From Candidatus Thorarchaeota archaeon (lineage in GTDB: Archaea > Asgardarchaeota > Thorarchaeia > Thorarchaeales > Thorarchaeaceae): DNA of 16,350 bases. Of the stretch, positions 1 through 7,800 are shown piece after piece; the stretch's first letter is position 1; each line of letters opens with the position of its first letter. The notes beneath the pieces were generated by a model. That model did not search any database and was not told where the DNA came from. It saw only the letters and a list, made by a program, of their open reading frames with translations. A program made the translations under genes and the position numbers. The stretch is from NCBI GenBank assembly GCA_030642465.1, contig DAOWNS010000015.1:1-16350 (forward strand). The letters run 5' to 3'.

Positions 1-118
1 ACGCTTGGCTCTGTCTTCGGACAGGGCAAGGTGCAGGCTAAGACGGGGTAGCGGTGCAACTATTCAGGTTGCCCCGACGCCATCGGGAGTTTACCTTTCT
101 GCGCACTGCTGAGCACCC
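1..118 (+). ncRNA. Candidate structured RNA, 3' part (left-truncated)
   Basis: No coding frame is convincing here and the sequence folds strongly. Bases 9-15 pair with 20-26 around a UUCG tetraloop closed by C-G, and bases 4-7 pair with 27-30, with one bulged G between. Bases 44-47 pair with 73-76, and 56-60 with 68-72. Bases 73-77 can instead pair with 83-87, so two folds compete. The C(UUCG)G loop points to the plus strand being the RNA, and a T-rich stretch follows from about 117. The RNA probably begins left of the window. I could not match it to RNase P, SRP, 5S or tRNA consensus. The strand and identity are inference. Confidence 0.35.
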
Positions 119-120
119 TT

Positions 121-960
121 TCATTTTGCAATTTTGATTTTCTTTTTCTGGATTAGCTCACCTACAATCGCCCAGAAATAAGATGGATTCTCTGTATGAA
201 GCCCATGTCCCGCATTAGGTATGAAGAGAAGCGGGAGCTGTGCATCTCTCACAAGCTTCTCAGATGAGTAAACACCCCTATTATTCTCTCCGAAGATGAA
301 ATAGCAAGGAAAATCACGATGTGCTAACAGTCTGTTCAGTAAGTTTCCCTTTACAGAAAGCGGTGCCAAGTCTTTGCTGGATGCCCATATAGTGAATGGC
401 CCTGCTTCTCGAAACGCCGAAATATAATCAATCATGTGCTCTTCTTCAGAATCACCTTGTATTTTACTACAAATTGATTCGAATTCCTGTTGGAATTCTG
501 AGAAAGACATCTCACCAATCATGGATGAAAAAAATGCATCACCTGCATCAAGATTCCCCTCCAGATATAGCAATAGCTTGAGTTTGGTAATAGGTGCCCT
601 CTGATAATCTAGAAGATCAATCAATGACACTGCTATTGCCCCTCCCATAGAGTGAGCTAGTAGAGAGAGTTGCTTGACGTTTTCTTTCTCAAGTATGGCA
701 ACTAGGTACTTCGCCTGTTGATTCATGGTGTATGCTTCAGCTTTGTCACTCTTGGATGAGTCCCCGTGACCTAATAGATCTGGAACAATCCATGAGAATC
801 TATCCAGTGAATGGGTAGTAAAGTGTTTGAGAAACCATTTGCGATTGTCCCCTAATCCATGAATATAGAGATTCACTAGGGGTTGGGTTGGATTCATGTG
901 AGAGTAATATACTATAGTTCCGAAGTCAGTTTCAAGACTCGTTGTTTTCAACCTTGTCAT
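121..960 (-). CDS. Alpha/beta hydrolase family protein (soluble)
   Basis: Predicted serine hydrolase of the alpha/beta fold, 279 residues from this ATG, a normal length for the fold. The oxyanion HG lies at 34-35 (IHGLGDN), followed by PDLLGHGDS near 60-68. The nucleophile elbow AHSMGG puts Ser at 104. The last block NAGHGLHTENP has the catalytic His at 252, and the acid is probably Glu225 in FGENN. No signal peptide or membrane segment is visible, so it is likely cytosolic. A TTG nine codons upstream (987) is an alternative start; neither start has a clear ribosome binding site. It lies downstream of a second, membrane-bound hydrolase on the same strand with a gap of about 147 bases, but the two are not close relatives. 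The substrate cannot be told from sequence: esterase, lipase or C-C hydrolase are all possible. Confidence 0.85.
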   Translation of the reverse strand: MTRLKTTSLETDFGTIVYYSHMNPTQPLVNLYIHGLGDNRKWFLKHFTTHSLDRFSWIVPDLLGHGDSSKSDKAEAYTMNQQAKYLVAILEKENVKQLSLLAHSMGGAIAVSLIDLLDYQRAPITKLKLLLYLEGNLDAGDAFFSSMIGEMSFSEFQQEFESICSKIQGDSEEEHMIDYISAFREAGPFTIWASSKDLAPLSVKGNLLNRLLAHRDFPCYFIFGENNRGVYSSEKLVRDAQLPLLFIPNAGHGLHTENPSYFWAIVGELIQKKKIKIAK

Positions 961-1005
961 AATACAATAATAATGACTTCTGTTCAATTGGCTTTTTCTC
1001 TCTCA

Positions 1006-1027
1006 GAAATAAAGACCGAAGGGGTCT
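1006..1027 (-). terminator. Possible weak terminator hairpin
   Basis: Read on the minus strand, a 5-bp stem AGACC/GGTCT with a 5-base loop is followed at once by TTATTT. It sits about 80 bases after the stop of the large hydrolase gene and before the next gene. A second GGGG/CCCC hairpin lies between it and the stop (around 1035-1050). The stem is short, so this is a tentative call. Confidence 0.3.
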
Positions 1028-1106
1028 GGTGAACAGGGGACTTCCCCCTAACTGTAGATTGCTGAGCACCTCCCATTCTTCACGAGTAGCATTCCCAACA
1101 ATAAAT

Positions 1107-2969
1107 TCATAGGCGAAAATCCTCAGGTTTGATTCCTTCTCGAATGTGCTTGATTCTGCTTTCCAGTTTCTTTCTTACGATTCTATCGAGTATCAACATC
1201 AGAATGATTCCAGCAAGGAATACCGGTCCCCCAGGACCGATACTGACAAGAACCAAACTTCCAAAGAAGCCGAAGACGGCAGAAAGAATAATGAAGAGAA
1301 TAATCAAGACTATCAACAGTGGTGTCCATAGCATCTCTGCCACTTTAAATTGGACTCGATGACGATATGCTGACAGAGCGAGGACGAAGCATATGCTAAC
1401 AAAAAAGAATGGTAAGAACCACCCGCTAAGATGAAATGTGTTCCCAAACATTTCCATTATCTCCAGCACAGATAATGTAGCCCGGCCTTCAATTACAGCA
1501 AAAGGCATGACAAAACCAGATCCTATCATGAACATACCTAGAGAATAGGGTGCTTCGCGGGCAAGCATTTCCTTTGAAAGTCGCCATTCACCTTTCTTGA
1601 TTAGTATTAGAAAAGATAGGCTTGACAGAATAAGAAGCAATGGGGCCAACACTGAACCAGCATTCCCGGTTTGTATAGCAGATGAAAACTGAATTGAATC
1701 TTCTTGTGCTACAATCACAAAGAACGATACCTTTCCAATAGTCCACGGTATTATGTCACTCGAATAGATGTCAGAGGTGCCCTCGTTACTCCCCCTCATC
1801 TCGGATATTGACCAAACAGCTCCTGGCTCACCTGAACGCCAGCACAACCATACCTTGCTAGCATCTGTTACATTTGCACTAACAGAGATAATGCCGCCTT
1901 GAAGGGTTATCTGTTCATTGAACGACACGTCAACTGATGGCAAGAGATGCCCCTCCAAGAATTGAGTGTTCATCCATTTTGCAATTATGCGGCTCCACGA
2001 TTCATGCACTCCATGTCCCCAGTCCGGACGAATACTAAGCGTAAGTGGAGCATTAATCGCCTCAACAGTATCTTTCATTGAAATGATTGGGAAGAATTCG
2101 TCACTTGAGCCAAATAGCATGAGAGTTGGCTGTGTCAGAATCCTCGCATAAGCAATCGGGTCAAACCACTTGATCATATTCCGCATTTCATCAGAATCGA
2201 TTGTGTATGACGGCTCAACGACGCTATTGATTAACGAGCCTGACATAATAGAATTCAGTAAATTTCCCGCGGCAATCATTGGAACTACGCCGTCTACCCG
2301 GAAATCTATAGCAGATAAGATGAAAGTTGTCATAGCCCCCATTGAATTTCCTGATACTACAATCGCATTATCGTTTACATAAGATAATGAATCAAGCAAA
2401 GTGATTGCTCGAGCTCCGGCCCAGACAGAGTGGTAAAGACTAGCGTCTTGAGGGCCATTCGTGACATTGAGAAACGTATAAGGAGTGATCTCCGGAAAAC
2501 CAGTAGAGTTTCCTGAACCAGGATGGTCTATTCCCATCACCACAAAGCCTGCAGCTGCAAGTTCTCTAAGCATTACGAAATGGCCAGAATAGCTCTCAGC
2601 ATATCCATGAAGGAATAGTATGGTAGGTACCGGTTCTGATATGTTTTCTCTTCTCAAAATCACTGAATTAATCCTTACAGTTTCTCCTTGAAACGTTTCA
2701 CTCTCATAGCTGAAATACCATTCAATAATGGGAATTACTTCGGTATGAGCATCATAGTCTTTGATTACGGTTGTGATGTTATTGACATTCAAGGGCAATG
2801 AAGTGGCCTCTGTGATATTCCAGAAGCTCGTATCGTATTCACTCTCAGGATTTGCAGTTGCTCTTCTCTCAGGGTAGTGTAGACCTATAGTGAACAACGT
2901 AGCAATGATGCTGGCTAAGAAGATAGTAATGAGGAGTACAGTAAGGGGTTCTTTCATTCCCGATTTCAT
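1107..2969 (-). CDS. Membrane-anchored alpha/beta hydrolase with Ig-like region and C-terminal multi-helix membrane domain
   Basis: A 620-residue composite protein. Residues 9-30 form an N-terminal membrane helix. Residues about 75-335 are an alpha/beta hydrolase: oxyanion HG at 121-122, GIDHPGSGNS near 146-154, nucleophile elbow GNSMG with Ser209, acid Asp290 in FGSSDEFFP, and His319 in DWGHGVH. Residues about 343-430 look like a beta-sandwich (Ig/FN3-like). Five hydrophobic helices follow (about 438-457, 476-495, 515-534, 548-567, 571-595) and then a basic tail. Several N-x-S/T sequons lie in the central part, which fits an extracellular catalytic domain. The catalytic set is complete, so it is probably an active surface hydrolase such as an esterase or peptidase; the substrate is unknown. 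The ATG start gives MKSGMKEP; a second Met four codons in is an alternative. The architecture is seen directly; the topology is inferred. Confidence 0.85.
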   Translation of the reverse strand: MKSGMKEPLTVLLITIFLASIIATLFTIGLHYPERRATANPESEYDTSFWNITEATSLPLNVNNITTVIKDYDAHTEVIPIIEWYFSYESETFQGETVRINSVILRRENISEPVPTILFLHGYAESYSGHFVMLRELAAAGFVVMGIDHPGSGNSTGFPEITPYTFLNVTNGPQDASLYHSVWAGARAITLLDSLSYVNDNAIVVSGNSMGAMTTFILSAIDFRVDGVVPMIAAGNLLNSIMSGSLINSVVEPSYTIDSDEMRNMIKWFDPIAYARILTQPTLMLFGSSDEFFPIISMKDTVEAINAPLTLSIRPDWGHGVHESWSRIIAKWMNTQFLEGHLLPSVDVSFNEQITLQGGIISVSANVTDASKVWLCWRSGEPGAVWSISEMRGSNEGTSDIYSSDIIPWTIGKVSFFVIVAQEDSIQFSSAIQTGNAGSVLAPLLLILSSLSFLILIKKGEWRLSKEMLAREAPYSLGMFMIGSGFVMPFAVIEGRATLSVLEIMEMFGNTFHLSGWFLPFFFVSICFVLALSAYRHRVQFKVAEMLWTPLLIVLIILFIILSAVFGFFGSLVLVSIGPGGPVFLAGIILMLILDRIVRKKLESRIKHIREGIKPEDFRL

Positions 2970-3089
2970 TAATGCATCACTGCTGACTTGGTCCTGGAGT
3001 TTTCACATCCGACATTTCGAAAACGGGACTTTCTCTTTTGGCTTCTTCGGCATGTTGAGAACCCACTCGTTTCAGCAAGAAACACTTCA

Positions 3090-3563
3090 TTACTCTGCTG
3101 TGCTAATCCTATATGGGACATAATCTGTCATGTCTACATCTCTGTCAAGCATTCGGAGCCCCATCACAATCTGTCCTCGATGATATGTAGCATGGTTGAC
3201 AATATGGAAGAGGAACTCATCGAATGACAATGGGATTGTCTTTCCTGTTGTCTCAATCTCAAATTTCCTCACTGCTCGGTGGTGAATCATCTCAATGAAC
3301 CTGTGGCTATAGTCCGACAAACTATCGAAGAGTTGCTCCCTCGTCATATTTTGGAAGTCCGGCTTCTGCTCAGGAACTTTCCCAGTCCAGTCATGGTACC
3401 ACTCCCAAGCGTCCTCTGCCAAGTGAGTATACCGTTTCCTAATGCTACCCCCATATTTGCTAAAGGATCTGTCAAACTCCTCATCACTCAAATCCTTCAC
3501 AATCTCCCAGATTGCCGCATCTGTCCAAATGAGGTATTCGCCCAATCTTTCTAAAAGGTTCAT
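3090..3563 (-). CDS. DinB/YfiT-like four-helix metalloprotein
   Basis: Protein of 157 residues, the usual size for the DinB superfamily, whose four-helix bundle carries a metal held by three histidines. The expected residues are present: His47 in the first HLAEDAWEWYHDW block, and His124 and His128 in the final NHATYHRGQIV block, the strongest signature of the family. Members are metal-dependent, and some are thiol transferases (bacillithiol or mycothiol S-transferases, maleylpyruvate isomerase), but many have no known substrate. No membrane segment is visible. It stands alone, 120 bases from the large hydrolase gene and about 90 bases from the membrane protein upstream, all on the same strand. 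Despite the family name it is unrelated to DNA polymerase IV. Confidence 0.85.
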   Translation of the reverse strand: MNLLERLGEYLIWTDAAIWEIVKDLSDEEFDRSFSKYGGSIRKRYTHLAEDAWEWYHDWTGKVPEQKPDFQNMTREQLFDSLSDYSHRFIEMIHHRAVRKFEIETTGKTIPLSFDEFLFHIVNHATYHRGQIVMGLRMLDRDVDMTDYVPYRISTAE

Positions 3564-3655
3564 GGTGATCCCGTAGGAGTGATTTCAGATAAACATCTTT
3601 GCCCATCGCTAAGCGCTCTTTTCCTTTCGCAGAGGGCAACACCGTTCGTGCAAAT

Positions 3656-4012
3656 CTAGCTTTTGCGTGTCCTATAACACAGGACCAATAGAACAATCGC
3701 AACGACAAACGAAACCATGAGTGTGATGAAGATAGTGCCCTGGGCAATGAACTCTCCGACAATGTCGAAAACTGCTAATCCGGCCATTAAAAATATCAAC
3801 CAAGTCTTCTCGGTTAGCAGACCCCAAAGAGCAATGAAGAACAGGGCTGCAACAATGCCGCCGGCCACCATCAGATACCTGTAGTCAATCGCCACAGTAG
3901 CCCTGATTCTTCCAAAGTCGAACAGAAAACAAATGGTCACCACTACATGTTGGGTAATTTTCTCAAGTGTAAGAAGTGCTATCAGGTAGTAAGTTCGTGT
4001 CCACTCTTTCAT
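3656..4012 (-). CDS. Small four-helix membrane protein, unknown function
   Basis: I do not recognise a family. The 118-residue product is almost entirely hydrophobic, with four likely membrane helices at about 8-31, 47-66, 70-88 and 92-112, short loops, and a basic C-terminus (CYRTRKS). Coding reality is supported by the clean helix pattern, an ATG start, and its place in a run of minus-strand genes with intergenic gaps of about 80-90 bases on either side. There are no obvious catalytic motifs. A similar-sized frame at 3484-3762 overlaps both this gene and the DinB gene on the same strand and lacks any protein-like pattern, so I left it out. Confidence 0.7.
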   Translation of the reverse strand: MKEWTRTYYLIALLTLEKITQHVVVTICFLFDFGRIRATVAIDYRYLMVAGGIVAALFFIALWGLLTEKTWLIFLMAGLAVFDIVGEFIAQGTIFITLMVSFVVAIVLLVLCYRTRKS

Positions 4013-4093
4013 TCTTAACGATCAATGAATAGATGACCTAAGGTGTCATAAACTCTGTCTTAGTTTTGTGTTGAATCCGAAGCGACGCCACGT

Positions 4094-5113
4094 TTAGAGC
4101 CAGCCATGCAGTCTGTACCAGTCGATGGTGTCTTTCAAACCAATACGGGGGTCTGGATATAGAAGTTTGTAGCCAGTGGCTTTCAACTTGGAATTGCTAT
4201 ACCAGTATCCATTGTACATCATATCGATTGTCGCAAGTTCCACCTTGGGTTCGCTGTGAGTTATGTGTCTTGCTTTCCACTCTGACCAGCGTGCCAATGT
4301 TCTAAGGACGATTCGAGGGGTCGGAATCTGAGTGTGATACACCTTAGTATCCAGCAGGGGTGCAAGAGAGGAGAAGAGATCGTACTTGCGGTACGTGGAG
4401 TCATCCACCACGTTGTAAGATGTTCCGGTTTCTCCCGGATAATCTGTCAGATGAACTGCTGCGCCAACCACATCGGCCACATGCACCAGTGGCACTAGCT
4501 TGTTAAGATTCTCAGATATGACGGGAAGTTGACCCTTGGCTATCATGCGAATGATGGTGGCGATGCCATAGCGATTGCGGGGGCCATAGATGGGCGCTGG
4601 CCTCAGGATAACAGCTTCCACGCCACCGCTCAAGCAGGTTTCCTCTACGGCCAGTTCTTGTTCCCACTTGGACCTCTCGTAGGCGTTGGACGGCCGTTTG
4701 GGCTCCTCCTCTCTGATTGGTTGTGAGCGCGATGCGCCGTAGACGCCACTACTGCCAATGAGAACCAGCTTGGACACACCAGCATCAATGGCGGCAGCAA
4801 TCAAGTTACGTGTGCCATCAACATTGACAGCGTATAGATCCTCCCAGGATGCTGAGTAGCGGAACAGGGAAGCAGCATGATAGACTACATCTACACCTCG
4901 AATCACCTGTTGAAGGGATTCGGGGTTTCGTAGGTCACTGGGAATAAACTCAGATGATGTGTTCTGGAAGGCACGGTCGGCTGAGGGTAAGTCCGTGGCA
5001 CGCACATCAGTCCCAGCCATTTGCAGCAAGCTATCTACCAAATGGCTACCAACAAAGCCACAAGCACCAGTCACTAGGACAACCCTTTCTTTGGTCATTA
5101 TTTCACGATCCAT
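4094..5113 (-). CDS. NAD(P)-dependent epimerase/dehydratase (extended SDR, 3beta-HSD-like)
   Basis: Extended short-chain dehydrogenase/reductase of 339 residues from this ATG, typical for the class. The N-terminal Rossmann motif G16-ACG-FVG22 binds the nucleotide, and Asp41 at the end of strand two favours NAD(H) over NADP(H). The catalytic Tyr145-x3-Lys149 (YERSK) and Ser121/122 are present, followed by RPAPIYGP, typical of sugar epimerases and 3beta-hydroxysteroid dehydrogenase-like enzymes. The C-terminal half, which selects the substrate, resembles the 3beta-HSD/HpnA type more than GalE, but that is a judgement by eye. The frame extends 29 codons further upstream, but that part is not SDR-like and overlaps the previous gene; this ATG lies five bases after the upstream stop, so the two genes look co-transcribed. 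Met6 is another possible start. Confidence 0.9.
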   Translation of the reverse strand: MDREIMTKERVVLVTGACGFVGSHLVDSLLQMAGTDVRATDLPSADRAFQNTSSEFIPSDLRNPESLQQVIRGVDVVYHAASLFRYSASWEDLYAVNVDGTRNLIAAAIDAGVSKLVLIGSSGVYGASRSQPIREEEPKRPSNAYERSKWEQELAVEETCLSGGVEAVILRPAPIYGPRNRYGIATIIRMIAKGQLPVISENLNKLVPLVHVADVVGAAVHLTDYPGETGTSYNVVDDSTYRKYDLFSSLAPLLDTKVYHTQIPTPRIVLRTLARWSEWKARHITHSEPKVELATIDMMYNGYWYSNSKLKATGYKLLYPDPRIGLKDTIDWYRLHGWL

Positions 5114-5118
5114 AACGG

Positions 5119-5568
5119 TTAGAGGAGTCCAACAATGCCTGTTTGTCGCTCGTGACGTCCGAATAGGAAATAGCCCAAGAAGATGCCACAATAGAGCCAC
5201 ACGGGGTACAGGAGGAACAGGATGAGGGCAACGGTGTCAATGAAACCTGCTGTAGTGACGTATTCGAAATTGAACAAGCCGCTATTGATCATGAAGTCAC
5301 GGCCTGACGCAGCCTGCCCTATCCACTGCCAGACCCAGTCGAACCAACCTAGATTGAGGTACATAGAGCCCGCGATGACCCAGAACGTGATTAGCGCTAG
5401 CGCTGCAAGAAATGCCTTGGCACGCCGAGCGACACGGTGGAGCAGTCGGTTGTGCAGCCAGACGATAAATGCGCCACACACTAGAAGCAACAATGGATCG
5501 ATTAGAAAGCTCATGCCTACAACTATCGTGTCACTACCATAAAAAGCCTCAACATCATCATGCAGCAC
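5119..5568 (-). CDS. Multi-helix membrane protein, unknown function
   Basis: No family is recognised. The 149-residue frame starts with GTG; Met19 (MSFLIDP, about 5514) is an equally plausible start that would begin right at the first helix. Likely membrane helices lie at about 20-38, 52-72 and 108-136 (the last perhaps two short helices), with a basic stretch (HRVARRAK) between the first two, which would face the cytoplasm. The gene ends five bases before the SDR start, so they probably form a two-gene operon and this protein may work with the SDR product, for example in processing a lipid or membrane-bound substrate. That link rests on position only. Its 5' end faces the antitoxin gene across a 64-base divergent gap. 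Confidence 0.7.
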   Translation of the reverse strand: MLHDDVEAFYGSDTIVVGMSFLIDPLLLLVCGAFIVWLHNRLLHRVARRAKAFLAALALITFWVIAGSMYLNLGWFDWVWQWIGQAASGRDFMINSGLFNFEYVTTAGFIDTVALILFLLYPVWLYCGIFLGYFLFGRHERQTGIVGLL

Positions 5569-5604
5569 TAGGTCAAAATGATTCTACAAGGGTATCCTAC
5601 GAGA

Positions 5605-5632
5605 TTATAAGCAACTATCAACGTTATAAGAT
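5605..5632 (+). promoter_or_regulatory. Candidate archaeal TATA box for the toxin-antitoxin pair
   Basis: TTATAA at 5605-5610 is centred about 26 bases before the ATG at 5633, the usual archaeal TATA-to-start distance, so the transcript would be leaderless. A second TTATAA at 5624-5629 sits too close to the ATG to serve that start, but could serve the Met codon at 5642 or be an operator half-site. No experimental support. Confidence 0.45.
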
Positions 5633-5830
5633 ATGATAGAGATGAGCGAAACGACTACCATTCCACTGACCAAGGAAACCAGGGATCTGCTAAAGAAGCA
5701 TGGGCGAAAGGGGGAAACTTACGACCAACTGATCCGACGACTGGTGGAGGTCGCTGAACAGCTCGAGTTCGCGGAACGCCAGAAACGAATCCTTGCCGAA
5801 GAGGAGTTCACGCCCCTTGGCGAAATATAG
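5633..5830 (+). CDS. Antitoxin of a RelBE/ParDE-type pair
   Basis: Short acidic protein of 65 residues. The N-terminal strand TTTIPLTKETRDLLKK followed by a helix with KGETYDQLIRRLVE is the pattern of archaeal ribbon-helix-helix-type antitoxins. The C-terminal helix (EQLEFAERQKRILAEEEF) would wrap the toxin. It should neutralise the toxin encoded immediately downstream and, in such families, repress its own promoter as a dimer. The first ATG is used here because of the TATA spacing; Met4 is an alternative start. The downstream toxin frame overlaps its 3' end, the standard arrangement for these pairs. No direct DNA-binding evidence is available from the sequence. Confidence 0.8.
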   Translation: MIEMSETTTIPLTKETRDLLKKHGRKGETYDQLIRRLVEVAEQLEFAERQKRILAEEEFTPLGEI

Positions 5831-6098
5831 GGTTCTTCTATCGGAAACCACAGTTTCTCAGTTGAATTTGCTAGACATTAAGCAAAAGGAACGAATCAAA
5901 GAAGCATTGAGAAACCTTAGGCAGGATCCATTTCATTCACGCTCCGGAGCTGACATAAGGAAACTCAGCTTTCCATTAAATCCGCCACTTTTTCGCTTAA
6001 GGATTGGCAACTACAGAGCCATCTATTTCGTAGTTAAGCGTGAGGTCAAAGTAACGGAAATCATCCATCGGAGCAAGGGTTACAGTTGGCTAGGATGA
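5817..6098 (+). CDS. RelE/ParE-superfamily toxin
   Basis: Basic protein of 93 residues from a TTG start, matching RelE-type mRNA interferases, which cleave mRNA in the ribosome A site, or the related ParE gyrase inhibitors. The core LRIGNYRAIYFVV (61-73) and VTEIIHRSKGY (79-89) are the family hallmarks, with Arg62, Arg67, His84 and Tyr89 as candidate active residues. There is no ATG near the 5' end. TTG at 5817 has GAGGAG ten bases upstream (5801-5806) and overlaps the antitoxin gene by 14 bases; an earlier TTG at 5793 would add eight residues. The overlap suggests translational coupling to the antitoxin. It looks intact, so the pair is probably functional. Confidence 0.85.
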   Translation: MAKYRVLLSETTVSQLNLLDIKQKERIKEALRNLRQDPFHSRSGADIRKLSFPLNPPLFRLRIGNYRAIYFVVKREVKVTEIIHRSKGYSWLG

Positions 6099-6196
6099 AT
6101 GCGTTATTGGCGTGCCACTGTTGATTGCTCTCCCACTGTGTGTGCTATGAGAAACACGAAGGCTAATCTTTAGGTTTACACCATGTCAGAATCGCG

Positions 6197-7795
6197 ATGC
6201 GGATTGGAATTCTACATGGATGGATGCTATCAGGGTCAGGAAGCAATATCTATGTTCAGAATGTAGCAAGAACTCTTTGGGAACAAGGTCACAAAGTACA
6301 CCTGTTCTGCCAGGATCGGGACACTACAAGGTTTCCTTTCGTTTCCGCCATTAAAATGCATAATTCAGATGGAAACGTTGAGGAAACGGTCCTGCGCCCT
6401 GATGGTGTAATAGTCCATGTACCAGATATCGGTCCAGTCCTACCCGTCTTCGTCTGGGATCGATACACCCACTTCGAAAAGGTTATCGAGTTTCCCAAAA
6501 TGAGTTTTGGAGCTTTGCAGAACTACTTGGACAGCAATACGGATGCAATAGCTACAAGCGTGCAGGAAGAGGAACTTGATATCCTTCATGCAAATCACGC
6601 TATCATGATGCCTGCGATTGCTCGAGAAGTGAGTAAGAGGACCGGCATTCCATACTTGACAGCACTACACGGGAGTGCGCTTGTCTATGCTGTCAAAGAT
6701 GACCCTACCTGCTTTGAGCAGGCTGTAAACGGGTTGGAAGGAGCAAGCGCAGTCCTTGTTGGGAACGAGTATTTCAAATCACAAGTTATGGAGATGTTTG
6801 CCGAGCGCTATCCGGATTTATCTGGCAAGATAGTTGAGGTGCCATTGGGAGTCGATACCAGTGTTTTCAAACCTACTCCTCGGAGCGAATGCGCCAAAGC
6901 TATCGCTTCTTCGTTGAAAGACAATAGTGAGCAGCTCCTTGGGAGAGATGCTGAGCAAAGTCGGACGATTCGTCAGATATTCTACGAGTGGATTAGAAAA
7001 GGCGAGGTTTCCCAATCGGTTTTTGAGTTCGCCAAACAGTATTCGCAAAAGCATCCAGATGCAGACCCGCAGCATCGCATTGCCAGCCTCGATTGGGAGA
7101 AACCAATTATCATGTTTGTTGGTCGGCTCATTCCTGGAAAAGGCGCTCATGATCTTCTGATAGCGTACTATGAGCTTGCTAAGCGAGTTCAATGCCAGCT
7201 AATCGTAGTAGGCGCAGGTCCCATGCGGGAATGGTTGGAGGCCTTTGCCATGTTCAGGCGCTTCGGTATCGGCTCGATGCTTAAGCCTTGGTTAGATACT
7301 GCGAAGAAACTTCCTGATTTTGAGAACATGCTGTCTGCGGCTGTGGAATGGGCTGAAGAGAATGCCAATTCATGTGAGCCCATGCCCGACACCAAAGTTC
7401 TGTTCACAGGATTCCTTGATCACACTCTTCTCCAGTATCTCTTACCTTGTGCCGATGTTGCCGTCTTTCCCTCCCTAGTTCCAGAATCATTTGGATTAGT
7501 TACACTAGAAGCTGCTTCAGCCGGCGTGATTCCATTAGTGACGAATTTCTCAGGGCTGCGCGATAGCGCTATCGTATTCGAGCAGTCCATTGCTGAACTG
7601 GCTGAGAATGACTTGCGTTTTCCTTTGGAAGCCCAGAACCGGATCCAGACTATCGCACATAGGATTGAACATGCTTTGACTCTCTCGAAGTCATCCGCGT
7701 TGGGCGAATCTCTCCGTGCAACATGTGAACGTGTGTATTCATGGCAGGCAGTCACAGCATCCTTGGTTAAGGTCTACGAATCAATTATTAAATAG
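6197..7795 (+). CDS. GT4-family glycosyltransferase with two insertions
   Basis: GT-B fold retaining glycosyltransferase of 532 residues, well above the 370-420 usual for GT4. The N-terminal acceptor domain opens with MRIGILHGWMLSGSGSNIYV (Gly-rich loop 12-16) and includes TALHGS near 155-160. The donor domain has FVGRLIPGKGAHDL (307-320), VVGAGP (337-342), FTGF (403-406) and the E-x7-E pair Glu430/Glu438 in PESFGLVTLEAASAG, which holds the nucleotide sugar. Extra length comes from about residues 226-300, between the domains, and 345-398, in the donor domain; both are helical and charged. No membrane helix is visible, so it probably works on the cytoplasmic face. Donor and acceptor are unknown. 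The ATG overlaps an out-of-frame ATG region at 6183. The radical SAM gene follows 29 bases downstream. Confidence 0.9.
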   Translation: MRIGILHGWMLSGSGSNIYVQNVARTLWEQGHKVHLFCQDRDTTRFPFVSAIKMHNSDGNVEETVLRPDGVIVHVPDIGPVLPVFVWDRYTHFEKVIEFPKMSFGALQNYLDSNTDAIATSVQEEELDILHANHAIMMPAIAREVSKRTGIPYLTALHGSALVYAVKDDPTCFEQAVNGLEGASAVLVGNEYFKSQVMEMFAERYPDLSGKIVEVPLGVDTSVFKPTPRSECAKAIASSLKDNSEQLLGRDAEQSRTIRQIFYEWIRKGEVSQSVFEFAKQYSQKHPDADPQHRIASLDWEKPIIMFVGRLIPGKGAHDLLIAYYELAKRVQCQLIVVGAGPMREWLEAFAMFRRFGIGSMLKPWLDTAKKLPDFENMLSAAVEWAEENANSCEPMPDTKVLFTGFLDHTLLQYLLPCADVAVFPSLVPESFGLVTLEAASAGVIPLVTNFSGLRDSAIVFEQSIAELAENDLRFPLEAQNRIQTIAHRIEHALTLSKSSALGESLRATCERVYSWQAVTASLVKVYESIIK

Positions 7796-7800
7796 AATTC

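Noticed and set aside
107..1070. The 11-mer TGCTGAGCACC at 107-117 and again at 1060-1070, both in non-coding gaps around the first hydrolase gene
   Set aside because: Some 30 repeated 11-mers are expected by chance in 16 kb, and the flanks do not match; a box C/D RNA was considered because of CTGA but no box C is present.
3484..3762. 92-residue minus-strand frame
   Set aside because: It overlaps both the DinB gene and the four-helix membrane gene on the same strand and has no domain-like or helix pattern.
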